Shown: positions 16,092 to 24,105, counted from the stretch's first letter. The stretch is DNA of 64,000 nucleotides from Nocardiopsis sp. YSL2 (GCF_030555055.1 NZ_JAMOAO010000001.1:3782001-3846000); one strand, 5' to 3'. The notes: generated from the sequence alone by a model not told the origin. Translations and numbers: made by a program.

Positions 16092-16114
16092 GATGTCATG
16101 TTAGACATCGTGTC
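16087..16114. promoter_or_regulatory. Operator palindrome of the five-gene operon (likely TetR site)
   Basis: GACATGATGTC (16087-16097) and GACATCGTGTC (16104-16114) form an 11-6-11 inverted repeat with one mismatch. It overlaps the start codon at 16091 and the -10-like element, an ideal repressor position. The TetR gene closing the operon is the obvious candidate. Confidence 0.7.
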
Positions 16115-16126
16115 AATAAGAGTCCA
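16092..16126 (-). promoter_or_regulatory. Promoter of the five-gene operon
   Basis: Reading the minus strand: TGGACT (16126-16121), 17-bp spacer, TAACAT (16103-16098), then the A of the ATG at 16091 seven bases on. No ribosome-binding site fits between, so the transcript is probably leaderless. Confidence 0.5.
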
Positions 16127-16184
16127 TGCCCGGTCCCGGAAACGACGAAGCGCGTCCGCCGGCCATGCGGCGAACGCGCTGTCC

Positions 16185-16209
16185 CGGCCCCTGGAACTCC
16201 CAGGGGCCG
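16185..16209 (-). terminator. Terminator of ndgR
   Basis: CGGCCCCTGG (16185-16194) and CCAGGGGCCG (16200-16209) form a perfect 10-bp stem with a 5-nt loop, downstream of ndgR and upstream of the next minus-strand promoter. Confidence 0.55.
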
Positions 16210-16228
16210 AGCGGGCGGGTGGTCAGGT

Positions 16229-16336
16229 GGACGTGCGGTCCTGCGCGGCCACTGGCGGTTGGGCGTGCAGGGACCCGTTTCGCGGGGTCACAGGGGGGTC
16301 GGGCGTGCAGGTGTGGTCCTGCGGGACCACTGGGGT
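16229..16336. repeat. Three imperfect tandem hairpin repeats
   Basis: Three units start with GGACGTGCGG (16229), GGGCGTGCAG (16261) and GGGCGTGCAG (16301, exactly 40 bp after the second) and end in CACTGG/CACAGG-like sequence. Each contains its own inverted repeat, best seen in unit 3 as GTGGTCC-TGCG-GGACCAC (16313-16330). No coding frame is credible here. Confidence 0.5.
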
Positions 16337-16392
16337 TGGCTCGGGGCGCGCCGGTGTTCTGCAGGAGGAGACGGGGCCGCAGCAGGAAGGAC

Positions 16393-16459
16393 TGCGCCGA
16401 AGGCGTCCGTTGAGGGTGGTGGCGGGCGACGGCGCGGGCACGAGCGGAGGCCCCAAAAG
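16393..16459. repeat. Dispersed intergenic repeat, copy 1 (composite)
   Basis: Bases 16393-16432 are identical (40/40) to the reverse complement of 20021-20060. Bases 16426-16453 are identical (28/28) to 40574-40601. This copy therefore joins both halves of the element, just after the ndgR stop codon. Confidence 0.75.
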
Positions 16460-16466
16460 AACACAG

Positions 16467-17189
16467 CTAGGCGCCGTGCAGGGACTCGCTGATCTTCTCG
16501 GCGGCCGACATCACGGCCTGGGAGTGCATGCGCCCCGGGGAGCGGGTCAGGCGCTCTATCGGGCCGGAGACCGACACGGCGGCGATGACGCGTCCGCCGG
16601 GACCGGACACCGGCGCCGACACCGAGGCGACGCCCTGCTCGCGCTCGGCGACGCTCTGGGCCCAGCGGCGGCGGCGCACCTGGGCCAGTCCGGCGGCGGT
16701 GAAGCGCGCGCCCACCAGGGAGCGCCGGATCCGGTCGGAGTCCTCCCACGCGAGCAGCACCTGGGCGGCGGACCCGGCGTTCATCGGCAGCTCGCTGCCC
16801 ACCGGGACGGTGTCCCGCAGGCCGCTGCTGCGCTCGGAGGCGGCCACGCACACGCGCGCGTCCCCCTGCCGGCGGTAGAGCTGCGCGCTCTCCCCGGTCA
16901 GGTCGCGCAGTTGGACCAGGACCGGCGCGGCCACGGCCAGCAGCCGGTCCTCGCCGGTGGCGATGGAGAGTTCACCCAGGCGCGGTCCCAGCACGAACCG
17001 GCCCTGGCTGTCGCGGGTGACCATGCGGTGCCGCTCCAGGGCGACGGCCAGGCGGTGGGCCGTCGGGCGCGCCAGGCCGGTGATCTGCACCAGTTGGGCC
17101 AGGGATGCCGGTCCCGATTCCAGGGCGTCGAGAACGGACATCGTCTTGTCCAGGACACCGACACCGCTGGATGAGCTAGAGTTGTCCAT
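16467..17189 (-). CDS. ndgR: IclR-family regulator NdgR/AreB/LtbR type
   Basis: 240 residues. The N-terminal winged helix is PASLAQLVQITGLARPTAHRLAVALERHRMV (~residues 26-56), followed by GRFVLGPRLGELS and the IclR effector domain with AQLYRRQGDARVCVAASERSSGLRDTVPVGSEL and the C-terminal VSGPIERLTRSPGRMHSQAV. I recognise this as the NdgR/AreB lineage of Streptomyces, which is divergent from leuCD as here. Start at ATG 17189 (MDNSSSSSGVGVLDK) matches the family; a frame extends upstream but through the promoter region. Known homologues control leucine genes (leuCD, leuB) and others. A candidate operator lies at 17205-17219. Confidence 0.9.
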   Translation of the reverse strand: MDNSSSSSGVGVLDKTMSVLDALESGPASLAQLVQITGLARPTAHRLAVALERHRMVTRDSQGRFVLGPRLGELSIATGEDRLLAVAAPVLVQLRDLTGESAQLYRRQGDARVCVAASERSSGLRDTVPVGSELPMNAGSAAQVLLAWEDSDRIRRSLVGARFTAAGLAQVRRRRWAQSVAEREQGVASVSAPVSGPGGRVIAAVSVSGPIERLTRSPGRMHSQAVMSAAEKISESLHGA

Positions 17190-17204
17190 GGCTTGATATT
17201 GCCG

Positions 17205-17219
17205 TCTCGAAATGTGGAA
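17205..17219. promoter_or_regulatory. Putative NdgR operator between ndgR and leuC
   Basis: TCTCGAAATGTGGAA keeps the left arm and spacing of the motif TCTCR-N5-TGAGA with a degenerate right arm. It lies 16 bp before the ndgR start and 68 bp before leuC, so one site could control both divergent genes. Confidence 0.45.
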
Positions 17220-17287
17220 TGCAAGTCGACCCCCGCGCGGTCGGTGAACGAGACGGGCCCGTGACGCAATGAGAGAGGCGAGCGCCC

Positions 17288-18694
17288 ATGGCACGCACGA
17301 TGGCCGAGAAGGTCTGGGAGGAGCACGTCGTCCGACGCGCCGATGGCGAGCCGGATCTGCTCTACATCGACCTCCACCTCGTTCACGAGGTGACCAGCCC
17401 GCAGGCCTTCGAAGGGCTGCGTCTGGCCGGTCGGCCCGTGCGCCGGCCCGACCTGACCATCGCCACGGAGGACCACAACGTCCCCACGATGGACCTCCTC
17501 GCGCCCATCGCCGACCCTGTCTCCCGCAAGCAGGTCGAGACGCTGCGCAAGAACTGCTCCGACTTCGGCGTGCGCCTGCACCCCATGGGCGACATCGACC
17601 AGGGCGTCGTGCACGTGGTCGGACCCCAGCTGGGCCTGACCCAGCCCGGCATGACCGTCGTCTGCGGCGACAGCCACACCAGCACCCACGGCGCGTTCGG
17701 CGCGCTCGCCTTCGGTATCGGCACCAGCCAGGTCGAGCACGTCCTGGCCACCCAGACCCTGACGATGGCCCCCTTCAAGACCATGTCCGTCACCGTCGAC
17801 GGGTCGCTCAAGCCGGGTGTCTCGGCCAAGGACATCATCCTCGCGGTCATCGCCAAGATCGGCACCGGCGGCGGCCAGGGCTACGTCATCGAGTACCGGG
17901 GCGAGGCCATCGAGGCCCTGTCCATGGAAGCCCGGATGACGGTGTGCAACATGTCCATCGAGGCGGGCGCCCGCGCCGGGATGATCGCGCCGGACCAGAC
18001 CACGTTCGACTACATCGAGGGCCGTCCCCACGCCCCCAAGGGCGCGGACTTCGACGCCGCCGTCGAGCACTGGAAGAGCCTGCGCACGGACGAGGGCGCC
18101 GAGTTCGACGCCGAGGTCGTGCTGAACGCCGACGAGCTCAGCCCCTTCGTCACCTGGGGCACCAACCCCGGCCAGGGCGTGCCGCTGGACGCCGAGGTGC
18201 CCGACCCCGCCTCCTACGAGGACCCCTCCGCCCGCGCCGCCGCCGAGAAGGCGCTGGCGTACATGGACCTCGAGGCCGGGACGCCGATGCGCGAGGTGCG
18301 CGTGGACACGGTCTTCCTCGGCTCGTGCACCAACGGCCGGATCGAGGACCTGCGGACCGCGGCCGAGATCATCCGCGGGCGCAAGGTCGCCGACGGCGTG
18401 CGCATGCTCGTCGTGCCCGGGTCCATGCGGGTCAAGGAGCAGGCCAACGAGGAAGGGCTCGGCCGGATCTTCGAGGAGGCCGGAGCCGAGTGGCGCGAGG
18501 CGGGCTGCTCGATGTGCCTGGGCATGAACCCCGACCAGCTCAAGCCGGGGGAGCGCAGCGCCTCCACCTCCAACCGCAACTTCGAGGGCCGCCAGGGGCG
18601 CGGCGGACGCACCCACCTGGTGTCTCCGCAGGTCGCCGCCGCCACCGCGGTGCGCGGCACCCTGTCCTCGCCCGCCGACCTGGTCGCCCAGTAG
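17288..18694 (+). CDS. leuC: 3-isopropylmalate dehydratase large subunit
   Basis: With LeuD isomerises 2-isopropylmalate to 3-isopropylmalate, the second step of leucine synthesis. The 468-residue aconitase-fold protein starts [20 protein letters not shown], carries [33 protein letters not shown] (Cys/Ser-His region, ~residues 127-160), and the [4Fe-4S] ligands in [13 protein letters not shown] and [13 protein letters not shown] (three Cys in all). AGAGAGGCG lies ~9 nt before the ATG. It is followed by leuD after 26 bp in one operon. Confidence 0.97.
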   Translation: MARTMAEKVWEEHVVRRADGEPDLLYIDLHLVHEVTSPQAFEGLRLAGRPVRRPDLTIATEDHNVPTMDLLAPIADPVSRKQVETLRKNCSDFGVRLHPMGDIDQGVVHVVGPQLGLTQPGMTVVCGDSHTSTHGAFGALAFGIGTSQVEHVLATQTLTMAPFKTMSVTVDGSLKPGVSAKDIILAVIAKIGTGGGQGYVIEYRGEAIEALSMEARMTVCNMSIEAGARAGMIAPDQTTFDYIEGRPHAPKGADFDAAVEHWKSLRTDEGAEFDAEVVLNADELSPFVTWGTNPGQGVPLDAEVPDPASYEDPSARAAAEKALAYMDLEAGTPMREVRVDTVFLGSCTNGRIEDLRTAAEIIRGRKVADGVRMLVVPGSMRVKEQANEEGLGRIFEEAGAEWREAGCSMCLGMNPDQLKPGERSASTSNRNFEGRQGRGGRTHLVSPQVAAATAVRGTLSSPADLVAQ

Positions 18695-18720
18695 CGTCCG
18701 ACCCGTAAGGAGAGACTCCC

Positions 18721-19311
18721 ATGGAGAAATTCGACGTCCACACCGGTCGGGCCGTGCCGCTGCGCGCCAGCAACGTCGACACCGACCAGATCATCCCGGC
18801 CGTCTACCTCAAGCGGGTGAGCCGGACCGGGTTCGAGGACGGCCTGTTCGCCGAGTGGCGCAAGAGCGACCCGGACTTCGTGCTGAACCGCTCGGAGCAC
18901 CAGGGCGCGTCCGTGCTGGTGGCGGGACCGGACTTCGGTACCGGCTCCTCGCGCGAGCACGCCGTGTGGGCCCTGCAGGACTACGGTTTCAAGGCCGTGC
19001 TGTCCTCCCGCTTCGCTGACATCTTCCGCGGCAACGCGCTCAAGGGCGGCCTGCTGGCCATCCTGCTGCCCCAGGAGGTCATCGACCGGCTGTGGGCGGC
19101 CGTGGAGGCCGACCCCGCCACCGAGGTGACCGTGGACCTGGTCGCCCGCGAGGTGCGCGCTCCCGGAGTCCAGGAGTCGTTCGAGCTCGACGACTACACC
19201 CGCTGGCGGCTGCTGGAGGGCCTGGACGACATCGCGCTCACGCTGCGCCACACCGACGAGATCGGGAGCTACGAGGAGACTCGCAAGCCCTGGATGCCGG
19301 TGACCCTGTAG
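18721..19311 (+). CDS. leuD: 3-isopropylmalate dehydratase small subunit
   Basis: The 196-residue swivel-domain partner of LeuC. Characteristic segments are [20 protein letters not shown] at the start, the [10 protein letters not shown] loop ([17 protein letters not shown], ~residues 71-87), and [20 protein letters not shown] precedes the ATG closely (GTAAGGAGAGACTCCC). It is 26 bp after leuC, the usual operon, under the ndgR-leuC divergent control region. Confidence 0.96.
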   Translation: MEKFDVHTGRAVPLRASNVDTDQIIPAVYLKRVSRTGFEDGLFAEWRKSDPDFVLNRSEHQGASVLVAGPDFGTGSSREHAVWALQDYGFKAVLSSRFADIFRGNALKGGLLAILLPQEVIDRLWAAVEADPATEVTVDLVAREVRAPGVQESFELDDYTRWRLLEGLDDIALTLRHTDEIGSYEETRKPWMPVTL

Positions 19312-19662
19312 GAGCCCGGATCGCGTTCTGGGGCGGGATCGGGGGGTTGTGTGACGCAGCACACCCGCCGGTCCCGAAATATTTTACCTTTACTTGGTGT
19401 GATCCCTCGCTTACGAGGTATCGGTGCTTATGCTCGGCGTGGCGAGTGCCCGGAATCCGGTTATACGTAGGCTTTTGAGCCTCACACACGGGGGCAAATG
19501 GGACTCGTGTGTTGGCGCCGGCCGGAGACACGGGAAGCCTACGGAGGGTGGCCGAGCAGGTGGTCGGAGGCCCGACACGCCTTCTCCGCAGGCGTTTGTA
19601 TTTGTGTAAGGGCCTCTGCTTCCCCTAATTTCGTGCGAGCAAGGGGGAACCGGAGGAACCTT
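19312..19662 (+). promoter_or_regulatory. AT-rich promoter region and long leader of hup
   Basis: A 351-bp gap with no credible gene. The AT-rich patch 19377-19440 is unusual for this window and contains a -10-like TATGCT (19429-19434). If it is the promoter, the hup mRNA has a ~220-nt leader. The leader can form small hairpins: AGGCT-TTTG-AGCCT around 19470 and ACACACG/CGTGTGT at about 19485-19512. A run resembling a tRNA 5' end near 19554 lacks a matching acceptor arm. Confidence 0.4.
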
Positions 19663-19944
19663 ATGAACAAGCGTGACCTGATCGACGCGATCTCCGATCG
19701 ACTCGGAGACAAGAAGACCGCCACCGAAGCGGTCAACGCTGTGCTTGAGACCATTCAGGCCACGGTGGCGTCGGGCGACAAGGTGGCCATCACCGGCTTC
19801 GGCGTATTCGAGAAGTCCGAGCGCGCGGCTCGCACCGCGCGCAACCCCGCCACCGGCGCCACGATCAACGTCCCCGCGAGCTTCGTCCCGAAGTTCCGCG
19901 CTGGCGCTGACTTCAAGGCTCTGGTCAACGGGGAGAAGAAGTAG
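19663..19944 (+). CDS. hup: HU-family nucleoid protein
   Basis: 93 residues, the normal HU length, with no lysine-rich C-terminal tail, so it is the short HU form of actinobacteria rather than the histone-like HupS/Hlp fusion. It starts MNKRDLIDAISDRLGDKKTA, has the GDKVAITGFGVFEKSERAAR saddle and the arm RTARNPATGATINVPASFVP with the DNA-intercalating Pro. GGAGG lies 7 nt before the ATG. It binds and bends DNA. It has a long AT-rich leader and is followed by a strong terminator, so it is probably expressed alone. Confidence 0.96.
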   Translation: MNKRDLIDAISDRLGDKKTATEAVNAVLETIQATVASGDKVAITGFGVFEKSERAARTARNPATGATINVPASFVPKFRAGADFKALVNGEKK

Positions 19945-19972
19945 GCCCACCGCCACACGGCGACGGGTCGTG

Positions 19973-20015
19973 TTCCGCCCGGGTCCTCCCATGAGGGCCC
20001 GGGCGGAGCGCTTTT
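19973..20015 (+). terminator. Terminator of hup
   Basis: A 16-bp stem (19973-19988 with 19993-20008, core CCGCCCGGG/CCCGGGCGG, two or three G-T pairs) with a CCAT loop, then CGCTTTT. Confidence 0.8.
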
Positions 20016-20020
20016 CCCGC

Positions 20021-20060
20021 CCGTCGCCCGCCACCACCCTCAACGGACGCCTTCGGCGCA
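20021..20060. repeat. Dispersed intergenic repeat, copy 2 (overlaps cofC stop)
   Basis: Exact reverse complement of 16393-16432 over 40 bp. It covers the cofC stop codon (20040-20042), so the repeat supplies the last ~6 codons of cofC (CAEGVR) and its stop. Confidence 0.75.
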
Positions 20061-20750
20061 GCATCCCCGCCGGAAACGGGGCCGCGGCTCCAGACGGGCC
20101 CACAGCTCGCGGGTCCGGGGGCCCACTCCAAGCTCCACAGCGGCACGCAGGTCCTCGGGGGTGTCCACGTCCCGCTGGACGGAGGCTGTGCCGGGTACGT
20201 CCAGCTCACGAGCTCCCACGCTCAAGTGGCGGGCACGCGAAGCCCCCTCGAACGCGGGAGTGAACGGGTGGCCGGCCGAGGCGGCGAACAGCGTCGTCCC
20301 CACACCCGGCGCGTCGGGCAGGAACGAGCGGCCGTGGCCGCCGGCGGCGGCCAGTACCCGGTCCAGTTCCTCGGGGCGCAGCGCGGGCAGGTCGGCCGAC
20401 AGCGCGCACACGCCCAGATCCGGCCTCCGGGCCCGGGCGACGGCCGCGCCGTGCGCCAGCGCCGGATTGAGCCCCGTGCCGGGCTCGCCGCCGACCACGA
20501 TCGCGCCCAGTTCGGCCAGGGCACGGCCCGCGCGCGGGTCGTCGGTCACCGCGAACACCGCCGCCGCACCCGACGCCGACCGCGCGGCGGCCACCGTGTC
20601 GCAGGCCACGGCGAGCGCCAGGTCCTCCCGGTGCGGTCCCACCGCCCGGGCCAGCCGGGACTTCGCGCGCCCGAGGTGCTTGACTGGGACGATCAGGGAC
20701 CAGCGCCCCCCGGAGCGCCCGCCCCCGCCTCGCTCACCAGATCCGGTCAC
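20040..20750 (-). CDS. cofC: 2-phospho-L-lactate (or PEP) guanylyltransferase
   Basis: 236 residues resembling CofC/FbiD, which makes the GDP- or GTP-activated three-carbon phosphate precursor of coenzyme F420. Visible family segments: SLIVPVKHLGRAKSRLARAV near the N-terminus (nucleotide-binding), AVFAVTDDPRAGRALAELGA, VCALSADLPALRPEELDRVL (metal-binding Asp), and GRSFLPDAPGVGTTLFAA plus VQRDVDTPEDLRAA. The start is GTG at 20750. The C-terminal ~12 residues (from about RFRRGCCAEGVR) come partly from a dispersed repeat, so the ancestral C-terminus may have been replaced. It is divergent from plsC. Confidence 0.85.
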   Translation of the reverse strand: MTGSGERGGGGRSGGRWSLIVPVKHLGRAKSRLARAVGPHREDLALAVACDTVAAARSASGAAAVFAVTDDPRAGRALAELGAIVVGGEPGTGLNPALAHGAAVARARRPDLGVCALSADLPALRPEELDRVLAAAGGHGRSFLPDAPGVGTTLFAASAGHPFTPAFEGASRARHLSVGARELDVPGTASVQRDVDTPEDLRAAVELGVGPRTRELWARLEPRPRFRRGCCAEGVR

Positions 20751-20903
20751 GCTTCCCCCGGGACGTCGATACGGCCACGACAGTGATGAGGTAGAGGGTA
20801 GGCGTCCCGCGGTCGGCGCGGCGCGGGGGCCCTGGGGGAGTGTCGGACCCGTGACCAGTCCGGCTGCGTGACGCGAGCGGAGTCCGATCCGTCGGACACG
20901 CCC

Positions 20904-20909
20904 TAGACT
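20904..20909 (+). promoter_or_regulatory. -10-like element before plsC
   Basis: TAGACT lies 57 nt upstream of the plsC GTG; a good -35 is not visible. Confidence 0.3.
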
Positions 20910-20965
20910 GAACCGGTTGTGCTCCTGTGGCCGCAGAGGTCGGGAGCGAAGATGTGAGGAGTCCC

Positions 20966-21751
20966 GTGGCCAAGCAACGAGAATCGCGGTGGGTGAAGGC
21001 GGTCGTCTCGCGCATCGTGCGCTTCTTCCTCTGGTTCGTGACCAAGCCGGAGTGGCGGGGCACCGACAACGTGCCCGCCGAGGGCGGCGTGATCATCGCG
21101 GCCAACCACCTGTCGACGTTCGACCCGCTCACGGTCGCGCACTTCCTCTACATCGGTGCGCGGCGCTGGCCGACCTTCACCATGAAGGACGCCGTCATGC
21201 GCATCCCCGTGGTGAGCTTCGTCGCCCGCAGCACCGGCCAGATCCCCATCAAGCGCGGCAGCACCGACGCGGTCAAGGCCCTGCAGGAGGCCGAACTGGC
21301 GCTCACCCGGGACGGGTCGTCGGTCATCTTCTACCCCGAGGGCACCTGCACCCGGGATCCGAACCTGTGGCCGATGACGGCCAAGACCGGTGTGGCCCGC
21401 CTCGCCCTGACGTCCGGGGTGCCGATCATCCCCGTGGCGCACTGGGGCGAGCAGCGGATCCTGCCCTACGGTCAGAAGAAGATCAGCCTGCTCCCGCGCA
21501 AGCGCGTGACGTTCAACGCGGGTCCGCCGGTGGACCTGTCCGCGTTCGAGGGCAAGCCCCTGACCGCGACGGTCCTGACCGAGGCCACCGAGACGATCAT
21601 GCGGGAGATCACGCGGCTCCAGGCGGAGATCCGCCAGGAGGAGCCGCCGGCGGTGCCCTACGACCTCAAGCGCGCCCGGATCGAGGCGGCCGAGGCCGCC
21701 AAGCGGGACGAGCGCGAGTCCGACGACGGCAAGAACAACACGGAGGCATGA
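20966..21751 (+). CDS. plsC: 1-acylglycerol-3-phosphate acyltransferase family protein
   Basis: 261 residues from GTG 20966, preceded by GAGGAG at 5-6 nt; an upstream in-frame start at 20927 is possible. The PlsC acyltransferase motifs are IIAANHLSTFDPLTV (the H-x4-D catalytic block), PTFTMKDAVMRIPVV, GQIPIKRGS, and VIFYPEGTCTRD, then GVPIIPVAHWG. It acylates lysophosphatidate or a related lysolipid at the membrane. The C-terminal ~50 residues are charged and helical. Its stop overlaps the ATG of gpsA (ATGA), so phospholipid precursor synthesis and acylation are co-translated. Confidence 0.9.
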   Translation: MAKQRESRWVKAVVSRIVRFFLWFVTKPEWRGTDNVPAEGGVIIAANHLSTFDPLTVAHFLYIGARRWPTFTMKDAVMRIPVVSFVARSTGQIPIKRGSTDAVKALQEAELALTRDGSSVIFYPEGTCTRDPNLWPMTAKTGVARLALTSGVPIIPVAHWGEQRILPYGQKKISLLPRKRVTFNAGPPVDLSAFEGKPLTATVLTEATETIMREITRLQAEIRQEEPPAVPYDLKRARIEAAEAAKRDERESDDGKNNTEA

Positions 21752-22815
21752 CGGCATCCATGGGCACCGACAACGTGAGGATCGCCGTTCTGGGCGCCGG
21801 CTCCTGGGGAACCGTGTTCGCGAACATCATCGCGGACGCGGCCGACCTGGCCCGGGAACGGGATCCGGAGGCGCCGGCCGTCGAGGTCGTGCTCTGGGGG
21901 CGGCGGGCCTCGGTGGTCGAGGCGATCAACCGGACCTCGCAGAACCCGGACTACTTCCCCGGGATCGACCTCAACCCCCGTCTGACGGCGACCGACGACG
22001 CCGCCAAGGCGCTGTCCGGCGCCGACGTCGTGGTCCTGGCCGTCCCCTCGCAGACCCTGCGCGGCAACCTGATGGAGTGGCGGGCGCACCTGCGCCGGGA
22101 CGCGGTGATCGTCAGCCTGATGAAGGGCGTGGAGCTGGGCACGCTCTCGCGGGTCAGCCAGATCATCGCCGAGGTGCTGGAGTTCCCCGAGGAGCGCGTG
22201 GCCGTGGTCTCGGGCCCCAACCTGGCCCGCGAGATCGCCGAGCGCCAGCCCGCCACCGCCGTGGTCGCCTGCCCGCACGAGGAGACCGCGGTCCGACTGC
22301 AGTCCCTGTTCAAGTCGGCCTACTTCCGCCCGTACACCAGCACCGACCTGGTGGGCGTGGAGATCGGCGGCGCGATGAAGAACGTCATCGGGCTCGCCGT
22401 GGGCATGGCCGAGGGCATGGGCTTCGGCGACAACACCAAGGCCTCGCTCATCACCCGGGGCCTGGCCGAGACCACGCGCCTGGCGGTGACCCTCGGCGCG
22501 GACGAGCACACGCTGTCCGGCCTGGCCGGGATGGGCGACCTGGTGGCGACATGCTCGTCGCCGTTGTCGCGGAACCGGACCTTCGGTGAGAAACTGGGCG
22601 CGGGCAAGACCCTCGAACAGGTCATCGCGGAGACCAAGCAGACGGCCGAGGGGGTCAAGTCCTCCGAATCGATCCTCGAGCTCGGCTGGCGGCACGGCGT
22701 CGACATGCCGATCACCGAGGCCGTCGTCAAGATGTTGCACCACGACCTGAGCCCCGCCGAGGCCCTCGCCGCCTTCATGGCGCGCAGCAGCAAGCCCGAG
22801 CGGTACGGGGTCTGA
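21748..22815 (+). CDS. gpsA: Glycerol-3-phosphate dehydrogenase [NAD(P)+]
   Basis: Reduces dihydroxyacetone phosphate to glycerol-3-phosphate for phospholipids. 355 residues from ATG 21748; ATG 21760 (MGTDNVRIAVLGAGSWGTVF) is an alternative because the GGAGG is only 1 nt from the first and 13 nt from the second. Signatures: GAGSWGT dinucleotide loop, VVSGPNLAREIAERQPAT, the catalytic Lys in VEIGGAMKNVIGLAVGMAEG, and GLAGMGDLVATCSSPLSRNR. Full length. It overlaps plsC by 4 bp. Confidence 0.95.
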   Translation: MTASMGTDNVRIAVLGAGSWGTVFANIIADAADLARERDPEAPAVEVVLWGRRASVVEAINRTSQNPDYFPGIDLNPRLTATDDAAKALSGADVVVLAVPSQTLRGNLMEWRAHLRRDAVIVSLMKGVELGTLSRVSQIIAEVLEFPEERVAVVSGPNLAREIAERQPATAVVACPHEETAVRLQSLFKSAYFRPYTSTDLVGVEIGGAMKNVIGLAVGMAEGMGFGDNTKASLITRGLAETTRLAVTLGADEHTLSGLAGMGDLVATCSSPLSRNRTFGEKLGAGKTLEQVIAETKQTAEGVKSSESILELGWRHGVDMPITEAVVKMLHHDLSPAEALAAFMARSSKPERYGV

Positions 22816-22826
22816 GAGCGAGCACG

Positions 22827-24044
22827 ATGTCACACACACCGTCGTCCGGGTCCGCGGGCGAGTACACGCGGGCGGTGTCGGCCCCGCCGGCTCCGGTACC
22901 CGCCGAGCGCCCGATGCGCATGCCGGTCCACCGCGCCACGACCTACGCGTTCGACACCTCCCAGGAGTACGCGGACGTCCTGGCGGGCAGCCGTGAGGGC
23001 TACTCCTACGCCCGCATCGACAGCCCCACCGTCGACGCGTTCGCCGACGCGGTCGCCGCGCTGGAGGGGGCCGGGCTCCCCGAGCGCGTGCGCGGCCAGG
23101 CCTTCGCCTCCGGCATGGCGGCGATCAGCACCGTGCTCATGGCGCTCACGGAGGCCGGCTCGCACGTGGTGGCGGCCCGCTCCATCTACGGCAACACCTA
23201 CTCGCTGCTGGACGGCTTGCTGCGCCGGTTCGGCGTGCGCACGGACTTCGTGGACATCACCGACCCGGACGCCGTGCGCGCCGCCGTCGGGCCGGACACC
23301 CGTGTGGTGTTCACCGAGACGCTGTCCAACCCCACGATGACCGTCTCCGACCTGCCGGGGCTGGCGCGGATCGCCCACGAGGCGGGCGCGGCGCTGGTCG
23401 TGGACTCCACGTTCGCCTCACCGGCGGTGTGCCGTCCGCTGGAGTTCGGTGCGGACGTCGTGGTGCACTCGGCCACCAAGTACCTCGGCGGCCACAGCGA
23501 CACCACGGGCGGAGTGGCCGTGGGCGCTCCCGACCTCATGGACCGCGTACGGTCGGCGCGCGTGGACCTGGGACCGTGCCTGGCCCCGGACGAGGCCTAC
23601 CTGCTGCACCGGGGGCTGGAGACCCTGCCGCTCCGGGTGGCCCGCCAGTGCGCCACGGCCGCGGAGTTCGCCGCCGCCCTGGAGGAGCACCCGGCGGTGG
23701 AGCGCGTCGACCACCCGTCGCTGGCTTCCCACCCGCAGACGGAGCTGGCCGCCAAGCTCTTCGACGGCGGACGCAGGGGCGCGGTCGTCACCGTGCACCC
23801 CCACGGGGGCTGGGACGCCGGGATGGCCTTCGCCGACCGGCTGCGGGTCGCCACGATCGCGGCCTCCCTGGGCGGGACGCACACGCTGGCCGGGCACGTG
23901 GCCTCCACCTCGCACCGCAACATGGGCGACGCCGAACTGGCGGCGGCGGGCATCTCCTCCGGTGCGGTGCGCTTCTCCATCGGCCTGGAGGACCCACAGG
24001 ACCTCATCAGGGACGCACTCACCGCGCTGACCACGCGTGGTTGA
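22827..24044 (+). CDS. Cys/Met-metabolism PLP enzyme (cystathionine gamma-synthase/lyase family)
   Basis: 405 residues of the transsulfuration family (fold type I). It shows YSYARIDSPTVDAFADAVAAL, the GMAAISTVLMALTEAGSHVV helix, FTETLSNPTMTVSDL, ALVVDSTFASPAVCRPLEFG and the PLP-lysine block VVHSATKYLGGHSDTTGG. The family includes cystathionine gamma-synthase, gamma-lyase and methionine gamma-lyase; the exact reaction is not decidable by eye. It starts 11 bp after gpsA, probably in the same transcript. GAGCGAG precedes the ATG. Confidence 0.85.
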   Translation: MSHTPSSGSAGEYTRAVSAPPAPVPAERPMRMPVHRATTYAFDTSQEYADVLAGSREGYSYARIDSPTVDAFADAVAALEGAGLPERVRGQAFASGMAAISTVLMALTEAGSHVVAARSIYGNTYSLLDGLLRRFGVRTDFVDITDPDAVRAAVGPDTRVVFTETLSNPTMTVSDLPGLARIAHEAGAALVVDSTFASPAVCRPLEFGADVVVHSATKYLGGHSDTTGGVAVGAPDLMDRVRSARVDLGPCLAPDEAYLLHRGLETLPLRVARQCATAAEFAAALEEHPAVERVDHPSLASHPQTELAAKLFDGGRRGAVVTVHPHGGWDAGMAFADRLRVATIAASLGGTHTLAGHVASTSHRNMGDAELAAAGISSGAVRFSIGLEDPQDLIRDALTALTTRG

Positions 24045-24091
24045 CGCCGATGGGGGAATCCTCCCGGTTCCGGTTCCATCCTTTCGCGAGA

Positions 24092-24097
24092 TAGGGT
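24092..24097 (+). promoter_or_regulatory. -10 element of a near-leaderless ddl promoter
   Basis: TAGGGT lies 8 nt before the ddl ATG (24106). With no clear ribosome site between, the mRNA would begin at or a base or two before the start codon. Confidence 0.4.
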
Positions 24098-24105
24098 CAG
24101 GCAGC

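Noticed and set aside
16126-16413. Plus-strand ORF of 95 codons in the ndgR-M24 gap
   Set aside because: It runs through terminator hairpins, tandem repeats and the dispersed repeat; the repeats, not coding, explain its composition.
19554-19640. tRNA-like 5' end (GGAGGGTGGCCGAGC) in the hup leader
   Set aside because: No matching 3' acceptor arm, T arm or anticodon stem follows.
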